From assembly GCA_030523825.1 (NCBI GenBank), contig JAUNHU010000004.1:1784-61761 (forward strand): a stretch of 59,978 nt of DNA. The letters run 5' to 3'. The stretch is from Lautropia sp. (GTDB taxonomy: Bacteria; Pseudomonadota; Gammaproteobacteria; Burkholderiales; Burkholderiaceae_E). The notes under the pieces were generated by a model. The model made no database searches and was not told where the DNA came from. It saw nothing but the letters and a program-made list of their open reading frames with translations. The translations under genes were made by a program, and so were the position numbers. This document shows positions 17,668-27,196 of this stretch, in pieces. Position 1 is the first letter of the stretch. Every line of letters starts with the position of its first letter.

Positions 17668-19428
17668 TCAATCCTTCATCCAGGGTTGCGAGGCGTGCTT
17701 GAGTTTCTCGGCCACAACGGTGGCACTGACCGAGATGAGGGTGATGAGCATGGTGATGGCGTTGGCGTGTTGCAGGAAGCCTTCGCTGGCATAGCGGTAG
17801 GCCACCACCGAGAGCACCGGCATGGCCGGGGTGAACAGCAGCATCACCAGCGACAGGTCGCGGATCATCTTGACGACGACCAGCACGCCACCGGCCAGCA
17901 GGCTGCGCAGCGTGAGAGGCAGGTAGATGGCGAGCAGGCGGCGCACCAGCGAGGCACCGGCGATGGTGGCGGCGTCTTCGATGTCACCCGAGACCTGGGC
18001 CATTGCGGCACGGGCCGACTGCACCGAGAAGGGCAGGGTATAGGCCACGCCGGCAATCACCAGCAGGGTGAAGGTGCCGTACAGGGAGGGAATCGGCCCC
18101 CATGACTGGCTGAACAGCGCGATGAAGGCCGCACCGAAGGCGATGCCGGGCACCATGCTGGGCAGGAAGGCGATGGTTGCCAGCGGGCGAGCCAGCCAGC
18201 TGTTCTTGTAGCGGGTGGTGACGTAGGCGGTGAGCAATCCGATCTGCAGCGACAGGAAGGCCACGACCAGGCCCAGGGCCAGGGTGATGCCGAGGGTGCG
18301 CAACAGCAGCGGGTCGCGCAGGACACCACCCACGCCCTGTGACACTTCGGTGCCACTGGGGCCGAACCAGTAGTGCAGGGTGAGGCCGCTGCCCAGGTTG
18401 CCGGCTTCGCGCGTGAGGCTGGAGAGCAGCAGCACGATGAGCGGAATGACGGTGGCGAGCAGTCCGAGGCCAAGGCCGATGCCGGCCAGGGGCCAGCGCC
18501 AGCTGCCCAGCGGGAAGCGCTGGGTGCGTCCGCCCTTGCCCGACAGCGTGGCGAAGGATTTGCGGCCGCTGACCGCACGGGTGGCATACCACAGCACCAG
18601 GGCAGAGATCAGGATCAGGATCAGCGAAAGCACGTAGCCGCGCTCGACGCTGCCGGTCGAGATCATGCCGTAGAGGCGGGTGGACAGGGTGTGGGTGTTG
18701 ACCGGCAGGCCCAGCAGCGCGGGGGCGGCAAAGTTGGAGACGGCGCCGGCAAAGACCAGCGACGATGCGCTGATGATGGCCGGAGACACCACCGGCAGGA
18801 TGATGCCGCCGAGGATGCGGGCGCGGGATGCACCGGTCATGTGGGCCGCTTCGACCATGTCGGCATGTACCGAGGCCAGCGCAGCCGAGACCAGCATGAA
18901 GACCAGGCTGCAATAGTGCAGGATGAGCACGATGGCGGTGGGGGTGAGCCCCCAGGCCAGCCAGTCGGGCACCGACAGGCCCCATTGTTCGAGCCAGCCC
19001 ACTTCACCGCCGGCGCGGTCGTTGCGGAAGACCACGCCCCAGGCGAAGGCGGAGGCAAAGCTGGGGATGACGAAGGGCAGCGAGGCCAGCAGTGCAATCA
19101 GCTTGCGCATCGGCACATCGGTCATCACTACCAGCCAGGCGAGCACGCCGCCGATGAGGAGCGTGCCGGCGACGGTGGCAACCCCGATGATGAGGGTGTT
19201 GCCCAGCGGGCGCCAGAGCAGGTTGCGGGAGATGCGGCCGGCAACCACGTCCTGCCAGACACTGAGGCCATCGTCACCCACCAGGGTGAGCCAGGCGATG
19301 CGTATCAGTGGTGCCAGCACGCAGAGGCCCAGCAGGATGGCGAGGGTCCAGGGAAGCAGGACCGGTGGCGAGAGAAAGCGTGGCAGACCTGCCGGCGGGG
19401 CCTGCACGCTGAGGGTGGCGGTGTTCAT
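17668..19428 (-). CDS. ABC transporter permease with two fused membrane domains
   Basis: A 586-residue inner-membrane protein with about 12 membrane segments made of two permease units in tandem. Each carries an EAA-type loop: SVHADMVEAAHMTGASRARI in the first half and GDIEDAATIAGASLVRRL in the second. This layout is typical of the FbpB/AfuB/ThiP group, where one chain forms the whole pore. It sits between the binding protein (34-bp gap) and the ATPase (3-bp gap). The substrate cannot be read from the permease. Confidence 0.9.
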   Translation of the reverse strand: MNTATLSVQAPPAGLPRFLSPPVLLPWTLAILLGLCVLAPLIRIAWLTLVGDDGLSVWQDVVAGRISRNLLWRPLGNTLIIGVATVAGTLLIGGVLAWLVVMTDVPMRKLIALLASLPFVIPSFASAFAWGVVFRNDRAGGEVGWLEQWGLSVPDWLAWGLTPTAIVLILHYCSLVFMLVSAALASVHADMVEAAHMTGASRARILGGIILPVVSPAIISASSLVFAGAVSNFAAPALLGLPVNTHTLSTRLYGMISTGSVERGYVLSLILILISALVLWYATRAVSGRKSFATLSGKGGRTQRFPLGSWRWPLAGIGLGLGLLATVIPLIVLLLSSLTREAGNLGSGLTLHYWFGPSGTEVSQGVGGVLRDPLLLRTLGITLALGLVVAFLSLQIGLLTAYVTTRYKNSWLARPLATIAFLPSMVPGIAFGAAFIALFSQSWGPIPSLYGTFTLLVIAGVAYTLPFSVQSARAAMAQVSGDIEDAATIAGASLVRRLLAIYLPLTLRSLLAGGVLVVVKMIRDLSLVMLLFTPAMPVLSVVAYRYASEGFLQHANAITMLITLISVSATVVAEKLKHASQPWMKD

Positions 19429-19462
19429 CGCTGTCTCGGGAAGAAGGAGGAGAAAGGCGGTG

Positions 19463-20578
19463 TCACTGGTAGGCGAGGATCAGATCCGCAACCTTGCGCC
19501 GTGCTTCCACGGTTTTGGCCGGGTCGATACGCCAGGCGTTCAGGGTGTCGAGGGGCACGGCATCGGGGTGTGGCTTGATGTTGGTGCGTGCGGCGTAATC
19601 GCCTGCCACCCGGAAGGGGGCATAACCCGGGCCGCCCGTGTCGGAGTCGTCACCCATCATGAAGTTGATGAGCAGGCGGGCTGCGGCCGGATTCTTGCCG
19701 CCCTTCACGATGCCGAGCGAAGCCGGAAAGAGGATGCCGCTGGCGGGCTGGACGGTGTGTGCAACTTGCAGGGCGCGGCCGCGATCCTCGTTGTCACGCC
19801 GGTCGCTGTAGGTGGCAAAGCCGATGGGCGGGGTCTTCTGGCCGCGCTTGCCGATGGCATCGGCCACGGCATCGGTGTTGGCGACAAAAACCGGCGAGTT
19901 TGCAAGCCAGTCTTCCAGCCATTTTTCACCGGCGGTCTGGCCGTCTTCCAGTTCGATCGGCTCGCCGAAGCTGGCCTCGTAGGCTTTGGCCATCTCGTCG
20001 TTGCGCAGCACGATCTCGGTGAACAGGTCGAGGTAATCGCCGCGCACGGTCGGGTCCACCGAGATGACGCGCCCCTCCCATTCGGGTTTGGTCAGATCCC
20101 AGAGGTTCTTGACCGGTGCGCCGTTGGGGTAGGCTTCCTCGCTGTACATCAGCACCTTGGTGGACAGGCGATTGGCCAGCAGAGGCTCTTGCAGTTCTGC
20201 CGGGACGCTGTCCTTCGCCGAAGGTGGCACATAACGGCTGACGATGCCCGGTTTGACCAGTTCACTGAGGACGACCGGGATGTCGCTGACGTAGGCGACA
20301 TCGGCATTGCGGATGCCCGCACCGGCTTCGGATTTCAGGCGGGCAATCTGCTGGGTGGAGTTCACATCGAAGGCAACCAGGTCGATGCCGGGATAACGGG
20401 TCTCGAACGCCTTCTCGACCCGCGCGATCCGGCTGGTGAAGGCGTAGACGACGACCTTGCCTTCCTTGCGGGCCTGCGCTTCGAGCTGATCGGCGCTCAA
20501 GCTGTCGAGGTTCTGGGTTGATTGGGCCAGGGCTGTGGAGGACAGTGCCAGGGCAGCGAGCATCATCGGGAGGCGCAT
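19463..20578 (-). CDS. ABC transporter periplasmic substrate-binding protein, AfuA-like
   Basis: A 371-residue class II binding protein with signal peptide MRLPMMLAALALSSTALAQS. The mature start, EGKVVVYAFTSRIARVEKAFETRYPGI split over two strands, is typical of the Fe3+/spermidine/sugar-phosphate cluster. ADVAYVSDIPVV, PEWEGRVISVDPTVRGDYL and ILFPASLGIVKGGKNPAAARL follow. The Tyr-Tyr dyad that ferric-binding members use is not visible at the corresponding place, where NTDAVADAIGKRG is found. A non-iron ligand is therefore more likely (inference). AAGGAG lies 8 nt upstream of ATG 20578. Confidence 0.87.
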   Translation of the reverse strand: MRLPMMLAALALSSTALAQSTQNLDSLSADQLEAQARKEGKVVVYAFTSRIARVEKAFETRYPGIDLVAFDVNSTQQIARLKSEAGAGIRNADVAYVSDIPVVLSELVKPGIVSRYVPPSAKDSVPAELQEPLLANRLSTKVLMYSEEAYPNGAPVKNLWDLTKPEWEGRVISVDPTVRGDYLDLFTEIVLRNDEMAKAYEASFGEPIELEDGQTAGEKWLEDWLANSPVFVANTDAVADAIGKRGQKTPPIGFATYSDRRDNEDRGRALQVAHTVQPASGILFPASLGIVKGGKNPAAARLLINFMMGDDSDTGGPGYAPFRVAGDYAARTNIKPHPDAVPLDTLNAWRIDPAKTVEARRKVADLILAYQ

Positions 20579-20606
20579 GGTGTGGGCTCCTTGTGGTGAA
20601 AACAGG

Positions 20607-21461
20607 TCAGTCGAAGCTGCCCAGTTCGCGTCGGAGTTTTTCCAGAGTTTCGAGCCCGGCAAGGGTTCGGCCCTGGTCATGACGGGCGAGGGTGAGCAGC
20701 AGTGCGTTGGTGATGAGCATGGGGACATTCAGGGTGAGGAACTGATTGCTGTCGCCGCGCGGGGCGGCCAGCATCAGGTCGGGGGTTTCGGCCAGTGTGT
20801 GGCCCAGCATGTCGGCAATGAGCAGGCTGCGGGCCTGGCAGGCGCGGGCATGGCGAAGCAGCAGCGGCAGCACCCGCGGCGTGCGGCGGAAGGCAAAGGC
20901 CACCACCACATCATCGGGGCCAAGCATGACGAGACGTTCGGCCAGTTCCCGGCCGTCATAGGCAATGTTGCGGGCGGGCAGCCCCGATGAACGCATGCGC
21001 CGGTCGAGCAGATCGGCGAGGATCTTGGCGTTGCCGGTGGCCCAGATGTAGATGTGACGCGCCTTGCCGAGCATGTCGGCGGCTTCGTCGAGTTTTGCCT
21101 GCGAGATGTGCTTCTGGCAGGTGAGCAGGGATTCGACCTCGTGACTGACCAGCAGGGGCCAGAGTTCGCCGTCGGCGGCGCTGGCCAGCGTGCGGGCCAC
21201 CCGCAGACTGGGGCCGGCCGAGGCGCGTTGCTGCATGTCGAGCATGGCGCGGCGGAAGGCCGGATAGCCGTCGAAGCCCAGCTTCTGCGACAGGCGCACC
21301 AGGGTGGATTCGTGAACACCCGCTGAACGCGCCAGCTGACGCCCCGACATGAACAGGGCGCTGTCCGGATCGGCCGTCAGGACTTCGACCAGACGCCGTT
21401 CGTTTTCAGTGAGGCTGGTGCGGTAGGTGCCCAGCAGGGAGAGGATCGATTCAGTGAGCAT
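20607..21461 (-). CDS. RpiR/MurR-family regulator with SIS domain
   Basis: A 284-residue transcription regulator. The N-terminal ~75 residues form the RpiR helix-turn-helix (SGRQLARSAGVHESTLVRLSQKLGF over residues ~39-63). The SIS domain (about 115-260: HIYIWATGNAKILADLLDRRM, ELAERLVMLGPDDVVVAFAF) normally binds a phosphosugar. It is the first gene of the operon, 28 bp before the binding protein, so it most likely controls the transporter in response to a sugar phosphate. It shares the window with anmK, but the two are separate transcription units. Confidence 0.9.
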   Translation of the reverse strand: MLTESILSLLGTYRTSLTENERRLVEVLTADPDSALFMSGRQLARSAGVHESTLVRLSQKLGFDGYPAFRRAMLDMQQRASAGPSLRVARTLASAADGELWPLLVSHEVESLLTCQKHISQAKLDEAADMLGKARHIYIWATGNAKILADLLDRRMRSSGLPARNIAYDGRELAERLVMLGPDDVVVAFAFRRTPRVLPLLLRHARACQARSLLIADMLGHTLAETPDLMLAAPRGDSNQFLTLNVPMLITNALLLTLARHDQGRTLAGLETLEKLRRELGSFD

Positions 21462-22089
21462 GTGCGCAGATTAGGAGGGCTGCGAATGCCCAGGAATCCG
21501 TGTAAACCCGCAATACACGTTGCATATTTACCGTTTGTGCAGCAATTTTTGTCAAAAAGATTTAATGGCGCGGATTCTGCCATGAATGCCAGCTTTGGGT
21601 AAGACGCAAAAATGGTTTTTTTAGCCCGCAGTTGTTGGCAAAAAGCGTCATTTACGTGGCTTTCCTGTCGTTTTTGTGGTGTCGAGCCATGCGAGGGGAG
21701 GTGATTCGTTGTTTGTAAGGAACGGTGTCGCGTGCAGGCAGGATCTGCACGGAGGCGTGAGCGCGCGTTGTTTCCGAGGGCGCGGGCTGAAAGACGGGGG
21801 TAAGTGCCCTGGTCAAGAGAGGGTGGGCATGCGCCGGACAAGGGGGAGCAGGCCCGGGGCCGGGGATGACCGGGAATGGCTGTTGATGCCGATGGCCGAA
21901 CGCGCCGGCTGGACTGGCGCCTGCGCTTCAGAGGGCACGCCTGTCGTTTGCGCACGGAGGCGGCAGAGGGCGTGCGGTTTACTGAAAGGAGGGGAACGCC
22001 CCCCAAGTCAGGACGCGACGCTGGGGCGTGCGCCGGGCGAGGCGAAACGACCGGAGCCGTGTCCGGTGATGTGCAGCTGATAGGGAAGA
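21462..22089. other. Intergenic stretch upstream of the RpiR operon
   Basis: 628 bp between anmK and the RpiR operon, both on the minus strand. It contains an A/T-rich patch at 21500-21640, unusual for this genome, that carries a candidate promoter. The part 21700-22089 is G-rich and shows no gene. Confidence 0.6.
21525..21555 (-). promoter_or_regulatory. Candidate promoter of the RpiR-ABC operon
   Basis: Read on the minus strand, a perfect TTGACA lies at 21555-21550 and TAAATA at 21530-21525, with 19 bp between them, about 65 bp upstream of the start codon. The long spacer suggests an activator- or repressor-dependent promoter. Confidence 0.45.
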
Positions 22090-23319
22090 TCAGCGTGGCG
22101 GGGCGAGGTGCAGGGCGCCGGAGATGGTGTCGTGCCGGGCGCCGGTGATCTGCATGAGCGCGACGGGACGTTGGTGGATGCGCTGCCAGGCCAGCCACGC
22201 AAAACCGCTGGCTTCGACGGCCAGGGGGGCAATGCCCAGTTCCTGGGTGGAGCGCACCGGCGTGGCGGGGCCGATGGCCTGCTGAAGTTGCTGCATCAGA
22301 TGGCGGTTCAGGGCACCGCCACCGCAGACGTAAACGGCGTCCAGCCGGTGCGCCCGGATGGCAGCCGCCGTGGTTTCGACCGTGAGGGCCAGCAGGGTGG
22401 CTTGCACGTCTTCGGGGGCTGCGGACGCCGATGCGCCTGTGCTGCCGGAGGAGAGCTTGGCCAGATGGGCATCCAGCCATCCCAGATGGAAAAGGTCGCG
22501 CCCGGTACTCTTGGGCGCCGGCAGCGCAAACCAGGGCTCGCCCAGCAGTCGCGCCAGCAGGGCGGGGATGACCGTGCCGCTGGCTGCCCAGGCGCCGTCG
22601 TGGTCGTAGCGCAGCTGCTGGTGACGCTCGATCCAGCCATCGAGCAGCACGTTGGCCGGGCCGGTATCGAAGCCGATGACCTTCGCTGGCGAGCTGCTGT
22701 TGTCGATGACACTGAGGTTGGCGATGCCGCCCAGGTTGAGGATGCCGCAGCGTGCAGGAAGATCCTGAAAGACGTGGGCGTGAAAGGCCGGCATCAGGGG
22801 GGCTCCCTGTCCACCTGCCGCAATGTCGGCACTGCGCAGGTCGGCCACCACGTCGATGCCGGTGCGGGCAGCCAGGCGCGCACCGTTCAGGATCTGCAGG
22901 CTGTAGCCGTCGGCAGGGGCATGGCGGATGGTCTGCCCGTGCGCGCCGATGGATCGCACCAGATGCGCCTCGATGCCTGAATCATCTAGCAGGGCTGCCA
23001 CGCAGTCGGCATAGAGATCGGCCAGCTCGTTGGCTGCGAGCGCAGCGCGTGCCAGCTCGTCATGTCCGGGGTGTTGCAGGCCGGCCAGGCGGCTGCGCAG
23101 CCCGTCGGGCATGGGCAGCGATGCGGTCGCCAGCGTGTGCTGCGGACGGCCCTGGTCGTCGAAGGTCATCAGCACGCCATCGACACCATCCATGCTGGTG
23201 CCGGACATGAGGCCGATGTGAATCTCGTGCGGTGCGGTGCGGTGAGCGGCCCCGGCTGCGCCCTGAGCCTCATTCTGATGGCCTTTGTCCGAGCCTGTAT
23301 TGTCCGGGCGCGAATTCAT
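22090..23319 (-). CDS. anmK: Anhydro-N-acetylmuramic acid kinase
   Basis: A 409-residue kinase that converts recycled 1,6-anhydro-MurNAc to MurNAc-6-phosphate during peptidoglycan recycling. Motifs are the phosphate-binding HIGLMSGTSMDGVDGVL near residue 33, GAHGQTIRHAP, VVADLRSADIAAGGQGAPLM, ILNLGGIANLSVI, VIGFDTGPANVLLDGW and VYVCGGGALNRHLM. It is ~30 residues longer than usual at the N-terminus, a polar leader without homology, so a later start is possible. It follows the M23 peptidase gene by 55 bp, probably as an operon. Confidence 0.93.
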   Translation of the reverse strand: MNSRPDNTGSDKGHQNEAQGAAGAAHRTAPHEIHIGLMSGTSMDGVDGVLMTFDDQGRPQHTLATASLPMPDGLRSRLAGLQHPGHDELARAALAANELADLYADCVAALLDDSGIEAHLVRSIGAHGQTIRHAPADGYSLQILNGARLAARTGIDVVADLRSADIAAGGQGAPLMPAFHAHVFQDLPARCGILNLGGIANLSVIDNSSSPAKVIGFDTGPANVLLDGWIERHQQLRYDHDGAWAASGTVIPALLARLLGEPWFALPAPKSTGRDLFHLGWLDAHLAKLSSGSTGASASAAPEDVQATLLALTVETTAAAIRAHRLDAVYVCGGGALNRHLMQQLQQAIGPATPVRSTQELGIAPLAVEASGFAWLAWQRIHQRPVALMQITGARHDTISGALHLAPPR

Positions 23320-23374
23320 GGTGCTGACGGGGCTGCGCTGATGGTTTGAACGATGGCAGGCAGCCCCGGAGGCA

Positions 23375-24685
23375 TCACTCGAAGGCTGCGACCTTGGTGG
23401 CTTCCTGCTGGCGCATCATGCCGATGAGCTTGTCGGCGGAAGCAAGCAGTGCCGTGCGGCTCGGCACGTCGAGCGGCTGGGCGGGCTGGGGCAGCATCGT
23501 CGTCGGGTCGATCTGCTGGCCGTTGACCAGAAACTCGAAGTGCAGGTGCGGCCCGGTGGCCCAGCCCGACGAGCCGACTTCACCGATGAACTGGCCCTGT
23601 TCCACCTTGTCCCCCTGGCGCAGCTTGGGCGCGAAGCGGTTCATGTGGGCATAGAGCGTGCTCTGCTGGTTGTCATGGCGCACGATGACGACGTTGCCGT
23701 AGCCGCGCTGCGTGCCGATGAATTCGACGACGCCATCACCCACGGTACGGATCTTGGCACCGGTGGGGGCTGCATAGTCGACGCCCTTGTGGGCGCGCCA
23801 GTCACGGAAGACCGGGTGGCGGCGGCCCAGGCTGAAGCCCGAGGTGATGCGGGAGTATTCGAGCGGCGAACGCAGGAAGCGTCGCTTCAGGGCGTGCCCG
23901 TCGAAACCATAGTAATCGCCGGTGCCATCGGCCCGGTTGAACCACAGCGCGTCCATGCGCTTGTTGCCCGACTGGTATTCGATGGCGAGGATGCGACCGG
24001 GCTGGCCGGCATCGAGCGTGTTCGGGTTGACGAACATCTCGTAGACGAGGCGAATGCGGTCGCCCTTCTTCACGTCACGATGGAAGTCGAGCTCCGCGCC
24101 GAAGATTTCGTCGATGCGTGCCGTGATGGCGGCCGGAATGCCGGCGTCATCGGCAGCCGAAAAGAGGGTGGTGCTGACTTCGGCCGAGCGCGACACCAGC
24201 CGGCGCTCCAGCGCCTGCTCGCGGATGTCGGCCTGCCAGCGGCCGTTGCGCTGGGTGATTTCCAGGCGCTGGGCACGGGCCTTGCCGTTGCTGGTGCCAT
24301 TGGTGCCGGCACTGGCAGGCAGCGGGTAGCTGAGCGACTGGATCTGGTTGCGCTGGTCGAGCACGGCACTGATGGCGCTGCCGGGTGCAGGCGTGAGCAG
24401 CTTGCGCGTCGTCGGGTTGCGGCGCAGGAAGTCGATCAGGCTGTCGTCTTCCTGACCGAGCTTGCGCAGCAGCGAGACGACGGACTCACCCCGGCCGACC
24501 GTGACCTCACGATGGAAGGCACCGGTGGTGGGCATGGGCAACGGATTGAGCGCAACCGGCTGGATCACGCGGGCGTGCGGAGGGGCTTCCTCGGTCAGCG
24601 GAGCGACGGCGAAAGCAGTGAGGGTGGCCACGGAGAGCGCGGCACCAAGAGCAGAAGCGAGTCGTTTGCCTGGGGACGAGTGCAT
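23375..24685 (-). CDS. M23 family murein endopeptidase (MepM/NlpD-like)
   Basis: A 436-residue envelope protein with an N-terminal signal-anchor (about residues 8-28), a LysM/OapA-like segment (VTVGRGESVVSLLRKLGQED) and a C-terminal LytM domain. The zinc ligands are present: His299 and Asp303 in HKGVD, and His380 and His382 in HLHFEF. It should cut peptidoglycan cross-links during growth. ATG 24685 gives a normal signal sequence; the frame is open further upstream but with low-complexity sequence. It is divergent from tyrS and heads the unit with anmK. Confidence 0.9.
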   Translation of the reverse strand: MHSSPGKRLASALGAALSVATLTAFAVAPLTEEAPPHARVIQPVALNPLPMPTTGAFHREVTVGRGESVVSLLRKLGQEDDSLIDFLRRNPTTRKLLTPAPGSAISAVLDQRNQIQSLSYPLPASAGTNGTSNGKARAQRLEITQRNGRWQADIREQALERRLVSRSAEVSTTLFSAADDAGIPAAITARIDEIFGAELDFHRDVKKGDRIRLVYEMFVNPNTLDAGQPGRILAIEYQSGNKRMDALWFNRADGTGDYYGFDGHALKRRFLRSPLEYSRITSGFSLGRRHPVFRDWRAHKGVDYAAPTGAKIRTVGDGVVEFIGTQRGYGNVVIVRHDNQQSTLYAHMNRFAPKLRQGDKVEQGQFIGEVGSSGWATGPHLHFEFLVNGQQIDPTTMLPQPAQPLDVPSRTALLASADKLIGMMRQQEATKVAAFE

Positions 24686-25088
24686 GCTGACGGACGGGGT
24701 CGGGGTTCCCGGCCGTCTGGTGTCGACAAACCGGGGAGGGAAGTGGGCCGCCGGGACGTAAGCTCGGCTAGAATCCGCAAACAGCAATGGCGGATTACCC
24801 GTGTTGGCCGGCCGCAGCCTGCTCTTTGCCCGCACGGCGACATTCCTTGCCTTCGGTGGCGGAGGAACGGGCGAGCGGGGGGCTTGCCGGGTTCCAGCAT
24901 CAGCCGCGCGGTGGGCGCCTGGCGCCGACCACTGGCCGGTGGAACGTTGCAGCAAACCCAGGAGAATTGGGACTGGGCCGATAACCCCAGATTGTAACGT
25001 CAAACGCACGTTGGTATATCGTCATTCATGCCCGAGTGTGAAATCGGGCGCATCAAAGCCAGTCAATCTCTCACATTTCCGTCCATTC
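24686..25088. other. Divergent promoter region, M23 peptidase / tyrS
   Basis: 403 bp of regulatory DNA. It contains a good tyrS promoter at 24992-25020. The promoter of the peptidase must lie in its left part but was not identified. Confidence 0.55.
24992..25020 (+). promoter_or_regulatory. Promoter of tyrS
   Basis: TTGTAA (24992-24997) and TATATC (25015-25020) are 17 bp apart, and a TG one base upstream of the -10 hexamer makes it an extended -10 type. The leader would be about 60 nt. Confidence 0.65.
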
Positions 25089-26309
25089 ATGTCATCCGTC
25101 GATCCGATCGAGCACTCCGTTCAGCAATCTTTGACCATCATCCGGCGCGGCATCGACGAATTGCTGGTCGAGGAAGAGCTGGCAGCCAAGCTCAAACGCA
25201 GTCAGCAGACCGGAAAACCCCTTCGGATCAAGCTGGGTCTCGACCCCACGGCGCCCGATCTGCATTTCGGTCACACGGTGGTGCTGAACAAGATGCGCCA
25301 GTTGCAGGATCTGGGGCATCAGGTCATCTTCCTGATCGGCGACTTCACCGCCTCCATCGGTGATCCGTCCGGGCGCAATGCCACCCGGCCCCCGCTCACC
25401 CGCGAGCAGATCGAGGAAAACGCGCGCACCTATTTCAATCAGGCCAGCCTGGTGCTCGATCCCGAGAAGACCGAGATCCGCTACAACTCGGCCTGGTGCG
25501 ACAAGCTGGGCACGCGCGGCATGATCCAGCTGGCCTCGCGCTACACGGTGGCCCGCATCCTGGAGCGTGACGACTTCACCAAGCGCCTGAAGGCGGGGGT
25601 ATCCATTTCGGTGCACGAAATGCTCTACCCGCTGCTGCAGGGCTATGACTCGGTGGAGCTGCAATCCGATCTGGAGCTGGGCGGTACCGATCAGAAGTTC
25701 AATCTGCTGGTGGGGCGTGAATTGCAGCGCGAATACGGCCAGGAGCCGCAGTGCGTGCTGACCATGCCGCTGCTGGAAGGGCTGGACGGCGTCGAGAAGA
25801 TGTCGAAGTCCAAGAACAATTACATTGGCATCACCGAGCCGGCCAACACGATGTTTGCCAAGGTCATGTCGATCTCCGACGCGATGATGTGGCGCTATTT
25901 CACGCTGCTGTCGTTCCGGCCGATGGACGAGATCGAGCAGCTGAAGCGTGAATGCGAGGATGGCCGCAACCCGCGTGATGCCAAGGTGATGCTGGCCAGC
26001 GAGCTGGTCGACCGTTTCCACGGCAAGGGTGCCAGTGTGGCTGCGCTCGAAGATTTCAACCTGCGCGCCCGTGGTGGCGTGCCGGACGACATTGAGGAGC
26101 GCAGGCTGGAAGGCGCGCCCAAGGGCATCGTTGCCGTGCTGCGCGAGAGCGGGCTGGTGCCGTCCAGTTCCGAGGCCAACCGGATGCTGGCGCAGAACGG
26201 GGTGCGCGTGGATGGCGCCGTCGTCACCGACCGCGCGCTGGAGCTGGCGGCCGGCACCTACGTGGTGCAGGTGGGCAAGCGCAAGTTCTGCCGCGTCACG
26301 CTGGGCTGA
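25089..26309 (+). CDS. tyrS: Tyrosyl-tRNA synthetase
   Basis: A 406-residue class I synthetase that charges tRNA-Tyr. The HIGH-type motif is HFGH (residues 59-62), the KMSKS loop is intact at 237-241, and a C-terminal S4 RNA-binding domain (VPSSSEANRMLAQNGVRVDG) is present. The long 2-Gly loop and length fit the TyrZ-type enzyme of many proteobacteria. ATG 25089 matches family starts; the open frame begins much earlier without homology. Confidence 0.96.
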   Translation: MSSVDPIEHSVQQSLTIIRRGIDELLVEEELAAKLKRSQQTGKPLRIKLGLDPTAPDLHFGHTVVLNKMRQLQDLGHQVIFLIGDFTASIGDPSGRNATRPPLTREQIEENARTYFNQASLVLDPEKTEIRYNSAWCDKLGTRGMIQLASRYTVARILERDDFTKRLKAGVSISVHEMLYPLLQGYDSVELQSDLELGGTDQKFNLLVGRELQREYGQEPQCVLTMPLLEGLDGVEKMSKSKNNYIGITEPANTMFAKVMSISDAMMWRYFTLLSFRPMDEIEQLKRECEDGRNPRDAKVMLASELVDRFHGKGASVAALEDFNLRARGGVPDDIEERRLEGAPKGIVAVLRESGLVPSSSEANRMLAQNGVRVDGAVVTDRALELAAGTYVVQVGKRKFCRVTLG

Positions 26310-26434
26310 GCGGTGTCGGTTGTCTTTTTGGCAAGAAAACTGCCTTTGCGGGTGGTGCGCAATCAGCCCCTGGGAATCATGATGATGCTGGACGTTGCCA
26401 CATACGGTATCTGCGCGGCGGGGGTGAAGCTGCG

Positions 26435-27196
26435 ATGAGGCCACTGCCATCTTCGGGCGATGCGGGCGGGGCAACGGGCATCGGCAGCCCGGCGCAGATC
26501 CAGGCGCTGCCCGCCGTGCTGCAACCCGACGAGGTTCGGCTCACGCTGGTGCGTCATGGTGAAACCGACTGGAATCAGGCCGGGCGCATCCAGGGACAGC
26601 TCGACCTGCCGCTGAATGCGGTGGGGCTCGCGCAGGCCCATGCGGCCGCCAGCCGTTTTGCGCTGGGTTCGGTCGATGTCCTGCTGTCGAGTGATCTGCT
26701 GCGTGCCGTGCAAACCGCCGAACCCATCGCGCAGGCTGCCGGGGTTGCGGCGCAGTTGAGCAGCGACTGGCGCGAACGTCACTTCGGTTCATATCAGGGG
26801 CAGGTGTATGCGGATCTCGCCCGTGAGCAGCCCGAGGTGTTTGCCCGGCTGAAGGCACGCGACACGGCCCAGGATCTGGACGGCGGCGAGAGCCTCACGG
26901 CGCTGATGGCCCGCATCGGCAGCGGCGTCGCCGACGTGCTGGTGCAGCACCGTGGCAAGCGGGTGGTGCTCGTCGCGCACGGTGGCGTGCTCGATTGCAT
27001 CTTCCGGCTGGCCACCGGGCTCGATCTGGCCGCCCCGCGTCATTTCCCCATCTTCAATGCCAGCCTGAATCACCTGCGCTGGCAGAACGGCCAGTGGCAG
27101 GTGCTGCACTGGGCCGATATCGCTCACCTCGTGGAAAGCCGTGACGAGATCGACCCGCGTGAGCGCCCTGCGCTGGTGGCGGGCAAGGTCGGCTGA
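26435..27196 (+). CDS. Histidine phosphatase family protein (phosphoglycerate mutase-like)
   Basis: A 253-residue protein with the catalytic LTLVRHGETDWNQAGRIQGQ near residues 37-56, LLSSDLLRAVQTAEPIAQ, the acidic WRERHFGSYQG, and VVLVAHGGVLDCIFRLATG with the second His. It is annotated as a mutase in many betaproteobacteria but is probably a phosphatase. The N-terminal ~33 residues lack homology, so the true start may be later. It follows tyrS by 125 bp. A D-aminoacyl-tRNA deacylase gene that I would expect here is not present. Confidence 0.85.
   Translation: MRPLPSSGDAGGATGIGSPAQIQALPAVLQPDEVRLTLVRHGETDWNQAGRIQGQLDLPLNAVGLAQAHAAASRFALGSVDVLLSSDLLRAVQTAEPIAQAAGVAAQLSSDWRERHFGSYQGQVYADLAREQPEVFARLKARDTAQDLDGGESLTALMARIGSGVADVLVQHRGKRVVLVAHGGVLDCIFRLATGLDLAAPRHFPIFNASLNHLRWQNGQWQVLHWADIAHLVESRDEIDPRERPALVAGKVG

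Noticed and set aside
26310..26434. Remnant of a dtd gene between tyrS and the histidine phosphatase
   Set aside because: The 125-bp gap is too short and shows no recognisable deacylase motif.
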